Positions 58,101 to 64,000 of a DNA stretch of 64,000 nt are shown piece after piece. The notes under the pieces are model-generated. The model was not told where the DNA came from and ran no database searches. It saw only the letters and a list, made by a program, of their open reading frames with translations. The stretch's first letter is position 1, and every line of letters starts with the position of its first letter. Position numbers and translations under genes: made by a program. The stretch comes from Centroberyx gerrardi (taxonomy: Eukaryota > Chordata > Actinopteri > Beryciformes > Berycidae): assembly GCF_048128805.1 (NCBI RefSeq), contig NC_136020.1:11399153-11463152 (forward strand). The letters run 5' to 3'.

Positions 58101-59955
58101 CATGATCTGTTAAGCCTGTTGTTCTTCTGATGGCTTTCTCATTGCAAACTGTTCTAAAACCTCCATGACTTTGACAGGATATCCTGCTCCTAGAAGATGT
58201 CATAGCTGTGTGCAAATACGAAATGGTGAGAATTTTCTGTACCCAAGCAAATAGTGCTGTGCTATCATTATCACTTCATAACTATAACTATTCTTTTATC
58301 CCTTTGTTTTTATACTAGTTCAAAGATAAAGTACCGCTGACCTTTGGTATCACACCCTCATCTGTGAAACCTTCATTACTTTGTTGATTTAAAACGAGCC
58401 AATTCCTGGCCAGCTAACGGCAACAACTCCATGTTTCTGACCCTTTCTTCTTCTCTGTTGTAGATGTCTTTATCTGTGGAGGCTACAACGGGGAGCTGAT
58501 ATTAGCTGATCTGTGGAAGATCAACCTGCAGTCGTTCCAGTGGAGTAAACTACCGGCGGTGATGCCTGAGCCTGCCTACTTCCACTGTGCTGCTGTCACC
58601 CCGGTTAGTGCAACACTACCCTTTATGGTCACTCTGTGTCTCCGTCCAAATGCCTATGTATAGTCTGGAATAGCAATATTGCCGTGGCCAGTGGCTGTTT
58701 TCATGCCAGTGGCAACAAGCCTCAGTATGTACACAGCAAGGAAATTAAATGAAAGTAATTAAATCTAAGTCTAAATCTGAACTCATGACATTCTTTAAGA
58801 AATGATAGTAGGCTTAATTTCGCAGTCCTCCTGTACACCTTTTCTTCTTTAATGAATTTAATGTGTTGCCTCCCTACACAAGGAGGTCAGAGGTCAAAGT
58901 CAGTCTTTCTCAAGGACACTGAGTCCTGACCAGCCAAAGTTCTTCCTTTTTTATGTTTTGTAATTAGTAGCAAAATGAAGAAAAATGACATGATTGCCAA
59001 TCAGAAGAAGAAATTACCTTTTTTCAGAGAGCATTTTTTGCCCCCTTCATCTGATTTTGATTGTTTTTTTAGGGGCATTTTGCTCCTTTTTGGGGGCAAT
59101 TTTATTGAGCTATTAAATAATACATTTGCATTGCATATTGGCAAATAAACACTGAATTTGTGCCAGTAAGTTTTTAAAAAAAATCTTAAATCATATGATA
59201 CCACACGTCCCACTTCTTTCCCACTGCTGGAAACATGTGAGCAGGCGTTACAGAAGAGAATGGTGCTGTTTTCCTCTCTCTGTCCCCAACCAGTCCATCT
59301 TCCCCCTCTTGACTATTACGTTTTTTATGATACTGTTTGTTTTTTTTGTTGACGCAGTGGTTTGTGTTGGTCGGCATTTTCTCCTACTGCTGGCTGTTGT
59401 GGTGCCAACATTTTCTACAGTCTCAGGCTGCATGCTCGGTTGTTTTCTTGTTTTGAAATCGCTCCAGTTTTCTTGACCAGAATGCACTGGAAAGAATCCC
59501 TCAGTCATAGGCTCCAACAAATCGCCTACGGTGGCCCATGGGGGACAGTTATCGCATTCACATGTGAATATTTGACAAGTCAGTGAAATAAAATGTGAAC
59601 AGGGTTAAATGCAAAAAAGGTTACTCCTATAATTATCGGGGGCACTTTTTGCCCTGAGCCCCCTGTTAATTTCTGAAGTAATACTCATGTATGCATCACT
59701 GTCTCTCTCTCTCCCTCCTCTTTCCCTCCCTCCCTCCCTCTTCAGGCCGGCTGCATGTACATCCATGGCGGCGTGGTGAACATCCACGAGAACAAGAGGA
59801 CTGGCTCTCTGTTTAAGATCTGGCTGGCTGTGCCCAGCCTGCTGGAGCTGTGCTGGGAGAGGCTCCTCAAGGCCTTCCCCCACCTCACCTCACTCCCCAC
59901 CATGCAGCTGCTCAACCTGGGCCTCACACAGGAACTCATTGAACGCTTGAAATAG
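52116..59955 (+). CDS. klhdc10: Kelch domain-containing protein 10, nine exons found
   Basis: The exons are 52,116-52,191, 55,796-56,017, 56,548-56,702, 56,999-57,147, 57,450-57,534, 58,017-58,083, 58,178-58,225, 58,464-58,603 and 59,746-59,955. Joined they encode 383 residues in frame. Human has about 442, with a longer Gly-rich N-terminus and a linker (KKKIRWDPV...) not found here. Kelch motifs are clear: NLYVFGGYNPDYDES, NLLVFGGTGIPFGE, FLYVFGGTTGYIYS, RIYILGGGTSW, DVFICGGYNGE and CMYIHGGVVNIHENK. The C-terminal SLLELCWERL fits the elongin-binding BC-box. The family member is a CUL2-RING substrate receptor reading C-terminal degrons, and an activator of ASK1 through PP5. It lies tail-to-tail with the CAX gene. 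Confidence 0.95.
55796..56017 (+). CDS. klhdc10: klhdc10 second exon found
   Basis: It encodes HRAPPARSGHRCVADNTNLY ... FRELWRYHFATGSWQQ ... ELASMS. Acceptor CCTCCCCAG|GT, donor TCAG|GTGAAC. Confidence 0.97.
56548..56702 (+). CDS. klhdc10: klhdc10 third exon found
   Basis: It encodes VLHGNNLLVFGGTGIPFGEN ... NVKYKRWSLLNCRGKKPN-RIYGQ. Acceptor CCCTTCAG|CT, donor CAG|GTAGCC. Confidence 0.97.
56999..57147 (+). CDS. klhdc10: klhdc10 fourth exon found
   Basis: It encodes AMAIINGFLYVFGGTTGYIY ... PNNPPHDLPEE. It contains a run of eight C in PNNPPH, where length errors would shift the frame; as written the frame is open. Confidence 0.96.
57450..57534 (+). CDS. klhdc10: klhdc10 fifth exon found
   Basis: It encodes YRHEIAHDGQRIYILGGGTS then WTSYPLDK. 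Acceptor TGTCACAG|G, donor AAG|GTAACA. Confidence 0.96.
58017..58083 (+). CDS. klhdc10: klhdc10 sixth exon found
   Basis: It encodes IHAYNLETNSWEEITTKPHD then KI. Acceptor TTTTATAG|ATA, donor ATAG|GTCTGT. Confidence 0.95.
58178..58225 (+). CDS. klhdc10: klhdc10 seventh exon found (48 nt)
   Basis: It encodes YPAPRRCHSCVQIRN between split codons. Acceptor TTGACAG|GA, donor AATG|GTGAGA. Intron 6, before it, is only 94 nt. Confidence 0.95.
58464..58603 (+). CDS. klhdc10: klhdc10 eighth exon found
   Basis: It encodes VFICGGYNGELILADLWKIN ... PEPAYFHCAAVTP. Acceptor TTGTAG|AT, donor CCG|GTTAGT (weak). Confidence 0.95.
59746..59955 (+). CDS. klhdc10: klhdc10 last exon (BC-box, stop)
   Basis: It encodes AGCMYIHGGVVNIHENKRTG ... 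SLLELCWERLLKAFPHL ... LGLTQELIERLK and TAG. The acceptor is preceded by a long CT/CCCT pyrimidine tract (59,700-59,743). Confidence 0.97.
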   Translation, partial: AGCMYIHGGVVNIHENKRTGSLFKIWLAVPSLLELCWERLLKAFPHLTSLPTMQLLNLGLTQELIERLK

Positions 59956-61890
59956 GCCGCACAGTGGAGGAGGGACAGATGAATGGATGGGAAGGGCTGG
60001 GCCGGGACGGGAGGACACGACGTCTGACAGCACAGGATTCATTTCTCGGGAAAATGCCCTCTCCTTCCCCCGCCTAACGTAGCCCCGCCTTAAAACCAAA
60101 AACAATGGGATGCCTTTTTTGTTGTTTTTGTTCTTATTTGTTTGCACTTATGATGATTATAAAGAAAGTAAATGTGGAATGTTTTATGGATTTTACTCAA
60201 ACCACCCTGCCACCATTATCCCCTACAACAAGTTGCCTTTGCATCAGCAAGGTATGAATCCCCCCTTCCCATCCTCCAAACTGTGACTCCTGGAAATACT
60301 TTATTTCACCACGTCATGTTTGTAACAAAGACTCTTTCCTCACCCATTTTTTTTTATCAGCCTTCTTTACCACTTTTAAGAATGCTGTTTCAAAGGAAAG
60401 CTGCATGCATATTTATTTGAAGGACTAAAGCAGTTTCTTGGTGTGTTTTCACCATCAGATATTGCTGTTTGCACACTCTGTCTTGCATACTTGTAGGGAT
60501 TTATTTTTCAATAGATGCACCATGAGGCTGGAATTAAGTCCAAGCATTGGTGACCAGACTAGTGGTTTATCAGTCTAAAAAGTGAAATGCTTAAGGTTGA
60601 TAACGCTTGTCTCATTTGCTGGTTCCACCTGTATGCTCTTCATTAGTGTGTGAAGAAAAGTCAAATGCTGGTTTTGCCTAATCCTGCACCATTACATTTC
60701 CAGTATTTTCCTTGATACACAATGTTACAGCTTATTGTCTGCTGGGGAATCTTCTGCAAAAAAAAAAAAAAAAAATCAAAGGTGGCTAACTAATGCATCA
60801 ATAATGCTTTATTCAAAACAGTACAAGTAACTTAATTTTCATCCTGTGTTTGCTTGCAGTTCTCATTTGTAAACCAAACCATACATCACTGTGAATTTGG
60901 TGCTCCTAAAAATTACTTTAAAATGCTTTTATTCAAATAAAGACTAATCTAATTCTGTTCAAACTTTTACTCCATCTCTGTTGATCAAATGGAAATTAAT
61001 GCTTTTGCAGGGGAGTTGCTTTAGTAGCGGGCTTATACAAACATTTGTTTCTATGATGCAGTGCCTTTTCCAGACTTTTAATGATGTTGAAATATCACCA
61101 ATTTAGGCAGTAAAAGATCTTTGCATGTTTAAACAGACATGAAGTTCACTAGAAAAATATTTCAATGTTTTCATGTATTATATGACTCTGCCATTCCCAT
61201 AAGACTAACAGTAGTGAATGTTTTAACCATTTACATTCTGCTGTCACTTTTAACTATGCTACCATTATATGTAATCAGTCAGCATACTGTTGGCAAAAAT
61301 TGCAATTTTGTATCCTAATTCACTGCCTGTGAATGGCCAGACAGAGGTGCGCTACAGGACAGGGTGCAGCATATTAAGCCTAGGAACACTGGTAGTGATA
61401 TCGCTGTAAGGATGAATTACCACAACAGTATGTTTACTTTTGAGGATTAATCCTAAAAGCAATTTGAATTCTCTTATACAGAGTGTCATGGTAATGTGAT
61501 CAATACAGTTCACACGGTGTTTGATTCATGAATATATAACTGATGCCAAATATTGTTGCACCTTGTGTGAACAAAGAGTGATTTCAATCTGGTGTGAGAG
61601 GTCAGGTGGGACCTTGGATTCAGGGTCAGGATGGGATTTTGCCAATTTGATTAATGATGCTTCCCACGAATGCATGAATTTGCCTGCACTTACTTCTTTA
61701 CCTTGCCCCCTTTTTTATGTTCTGCATAACAATCTACTAGTTGCATGGTCATGATCCTCGTTTTATATGGACTCCATCAAATCTTTACTTTGTGACAAAT
61801 AGTTTTAAGGCGACCACTAAAATGTTGACCTGTGTATGTGAATGTTGTGTTTGAGTTCAGTCAATAAAAGTGTACTGTAAATAGCTTTTT
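59956..61890 (+). other. klhdc10: klhdc10 3' UTR
   Basis: AATAAA signals lie at 60,936-60,941 and 61,863-61,868. The second is followed by a T/G-rich stretch and is the likelier distal end. An A-run of about 17 lies at 60,760. Confidence 0.65.
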
Positions 61891-62314
61891 CTGTTTCACT
61901 TTTCCCTTTGCTTGTCTAATAATCTGGCATGCCATATTATGGAATGAAAATCCTAATTCAAGTTTGATTTCTTTAGATTCTGTTGACATTATCGCATGAA
62001 ATGTGCTGCATACAAAGGATTATTGTTGGATTGCTTACAACTTTTAGACACTTAAACCCACTTTCTGAGAATGCTGACTAGATGAGTCTGATCACATGTG
62101 CATGCCATTTCTGTTATGGTAATGCAGCCAAAAAATGCCAATGAGGTACAGGTGAGATAAGTTAGAGGCACAATCAAAATGCAGCAACAATCAAGATCAA
62201 ATTTAACTCAGTTCTTCTCACAGACAGCCAAGTTTTTAAGCTACAAAATAGAGTTTGTGTAGGTAGTGGAGTACTGGTTGAGATTCTTATTTCACAAAAA
62301 CAACAGCAAATGAC

Positions 62315-62788
62315 AAGTTTTATAAATTGATGCATTTATTACAATATAACCATTGTAAACAACCTATTACAATAATTCATACCCATCTTTACCAAATTAC
62401 AAAACATTCAATCTTTTTTTCAGCACTTCCCATGATGCACAAGTACAAAAATAAATAGCGCAGATTGACATTACAATGCAAGTGCAAAAATACTGCCAAT
62501 AAAAGATTTGAGGCTCTTTTTTGTAGGACACAGCCAGTGCTCTGAATCTCGTTTCTAAATACACAAAAACACCATCCAGTATCAGCTTATATTCACAGAA
62601 GCAAACTGCAGTTCATCTAGGGATCCACAGACATTTCAAAACTTGGACCAGTTTGATCGATGACTTGTGTGGCACTAGTAATGTATAATCCACATCACTT
62701 GAAGATATTCCAGTATATTAAATCAACTGAGGCTTCTGTATAGTGGCAAGGAATTGTAGGACTTCATGATTCCACTTTCACCAGCAGA
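62315..62788 (-). other. CAX-type exchanger 3' UTR
   Basis: It runs from the stop codon to an AATAAA on the minus strand at 62,335-62,340. About 430 bases separate it from the distal klhdc10 poly(A) signal on the other strand. Confidence 0.6.
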
Positions 62789-62862
62789 TCAACAAGAACG
62801 TGGTGAAGGAGCGAAGAAGTAGAGGGCCAAGAGGATAAGGTAGACGACCACCAGAGCAGTAC
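62789..62862 (-). CDS. cax1: CAX exon, last (stop)
   Basis: It encodes TALVVVYLILLALYFFAPSP then RSC and TGA, the last membrane segment. Acceptor GTGTGCAG|GT. Confidence 0.85.
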
Positions 62863-64000
62863 CTGCACACAAAACAGAACGCATTATAATTGTGGCCAAT
62901 AGGAAGTATCTATCATGACTGGGGCTATACATCAGCCAGACTACAAAACAAGGCCACAGGCACATGTCCTCTTTTACTTGCTACTTCATGTATCTGCATG
63001 GTTTGAATGGATAAGTGGAGATAATGCTGATTGTATGACATTTTAATAAAAGCAGCCTTTTTTGCTAAACGCATTTAGGATTCTCTGCTCGTCCCTGGGA
63101 AGTGATGATGTCCGTTTCTGCTGTGGGGAAATCTCTGCATCATTACTCACCCTGAAAGTAGTCACATTTTCCATCCATGAAGATGTAGTTGACCACAATG
63201 ACACTGAAGATGCTGGCCCAGAGGTGGATATCACTGAAGACGAGCACGAATCCCACATCCTGGAAAAGTCAGCCAAGTCATGAGAGAAACAATTCCATTA
63301 CACAAAAAATAAAAAGCTACAAAAATCTGCTTCATTGATGTACGTTTTAACTCACGTAGAATGCGTTGAAGAGGATGAGCAGGGGAATCTGAATCATGCA
63401 GACCTGCACAGCTATACAACTGCCCACTTCAAGGCTGAAGACAAACATTTATACAAGTTAAAATTTCATAAACACTTGACTTTACAATGGCCTGATTCCT
63501 GTGTATTGACCTTGGTATTAGCCTATGGGAAAACTACTGTAGGGACACAATAATGCTGAATACGTGCTAGATGAAAATCTCTACAATAGATAACTTACTT
63601 ACAAATGTGTAAGAATACATGTACAAATGTGCAAGTTGTAAATTGCGCTATTATACCTTTTAAGTACATGATGCATTTGGTAGATTTTCATCAAGCACTT
63701 ACACAGCATTGTGTTCTTACCATAAATCCCATAGACTAATAATAAATTGGACAGCAATTCAGTGGCTCGTACCTCAGGCTGATATTGTTCTGCAGTGCAA
63801 ACTGGATCCCGTTGACAATCTCAGGAAGCTCGGGCACCATGGCCAACACTGTGACACCGATGAAGTACTGCAGCAGAGGGGACAGGGACATCTTTCAATA
63901 CAATGAAACACACCGACTGAGGAAGACTCAAGCCTGTCAAGCCTAGCAAATACCTTAGGAATGAGCTGCTGAGCTCAGGTGGTTTTCTTGGCAGTTTTTC
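62789..64000 (-). CDS. cax1: CAX-family cation/proton exchanger, C-terminal exons (partial)
   Basis: The exons (minus) are 63,773-63,867, 63,356-63,434, 63,151-63,259 and 62,789-62,862, in phase, ending in TGA; upstream exons lie right of base 64,000. The 118 residues hold four hydrophobic segments: YFIGVTVLAMVPELPEIVNG with the acidic PELPE motif, VGSCIAVQVCMIQIPLLILF, LWASIFSVIVVNYIFMDGKC and TALVVVYLILLALYFFAP. This is the C-terminal half of a Ca2+:cation antiporter of the CAX type (vacuolar/endosomal Ca2+/H+ exchange), closest in feel to the type II / VNX1-like branch present in fish and lost in mammals. The symbol is a best guess from the zebrafish gene name. Downstream it converges on klhdc10. 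Confidence 0.8.
63151..63259 (-). CDS. cax1: CAX exon, second last
   Basis: It encodes DVGFVLVFSDIHLWASIFSV then IVVNYIFMDGKCDYFQ. Acceptor TTTTCCAG|GAT, donor CAGG|GTGAGT. Confidence 0.87.
63356..63434 (-). CDS. cax1: CAX exon, third last
   Basis: It encodes LEVGSCIAVQVCMIQIPLLI then LFNAFY. Acceptor CTTCAG|C, donor TAC|GTGAGT. Confidence 0.87.
63773..63867 (-). CDS. cax1: CAX exon, fourth last
   Basis: It encodes YFIGVTVLAMVPELPEIVNG then IQFALQNNISL, containing the acidic motif of the second repeat. Acceptor CTCTGCTGCAG|TAC, donor CTGAG|GTACGA. Confidence 0.88.

Noticed and set aside
59021-59680. GGGGGCA / TGCCCCC motifs at both ends of a 600-bp stretch in klhdc10 intron 8
   Set aside because: The motifs are self-complementary, and alignment of the ends by eye is too weak to claim a transposon.
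63954-64000. Possible further CAX exon ending ATTCCTAAG|GTATTTG (IPK before YFIG)
   Set aside because: The phase fits, but the frame hits a TGA 21 bases upstream and no good acceptor is visible, so an exon of 15 nt or less would be needed. Not supported within the window.

Overview
This window looks like nuclear DNA of a ray-finned (teleost) fish. It has spliced genes with GT-AG introns, vertebrate protein families, abundant (CA)n and (GA)n microsatellites, an L2-type LINE 3' end and short terminal-inverted-repeat elements. There are no prokaryotic-style ORF runs. The species cannot be told from the sequence alone.

Layout, left to right. (1) The left edge carries minus-strand microRNA genes: mir-183 as a complete hairpin (about 252-342), and the 5' half of mir-96 (mature strand at 19-41) cut by the window edge. 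mir-182, the third member of this sensory-organ cluster, should lie just left of base 1. (2) 343-12,600 has no protein-coding gene I can support. It holds repeats, GC-richer islands and a promoter-like block near 10.25-10.36 kb that could drive the microRNA precursor. (3) ube2h, minus strand, has seven coding exons between 17,542 and 42,497 that give a complete 183-residue ubiquitin-conjugating enzyme, a probable 3' UTR down to about 12.65 kb and a 20-kb first intron full of simple repeats. (4) zc3hc1 (NIPA), minus strand, has ten coding exons between 45,180 and 49,280 that give 499 residues, with one AT-AC (U12-type) intron and one GC-AG intron. (5) klhdc10, plus strand, has nine exons found between 52,116 and 59,955. 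One expected linker exon could not be found. (6) The last four coding exons of a CAX-type cation/proton exchanger lie on the minus strand from 62,789 to beyond the right edge, tail-to-tail with klhdc10.

The order and orientation mir-183/96 - ube2h - zc3hc1 - (opposed) klhdc10 match human 7q32 as I recall it, so this is an ancient syntenic block. The CAX gene has no counterpart beside KLHDC10 in mammals. Functionally the genes are not a pathway, although two act in ubiquitin-dependent turnover (ube2h as an E2 for the CTLH ligase, klhdc10 as a CUL2 substrate receptor) and zc3hc1 has also been described as an SCF component. All exon boundaries were worked out by hand from reading frame, splice sites and remembered family sequence. 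They are phase-consistent throughout, but no alignment was run.
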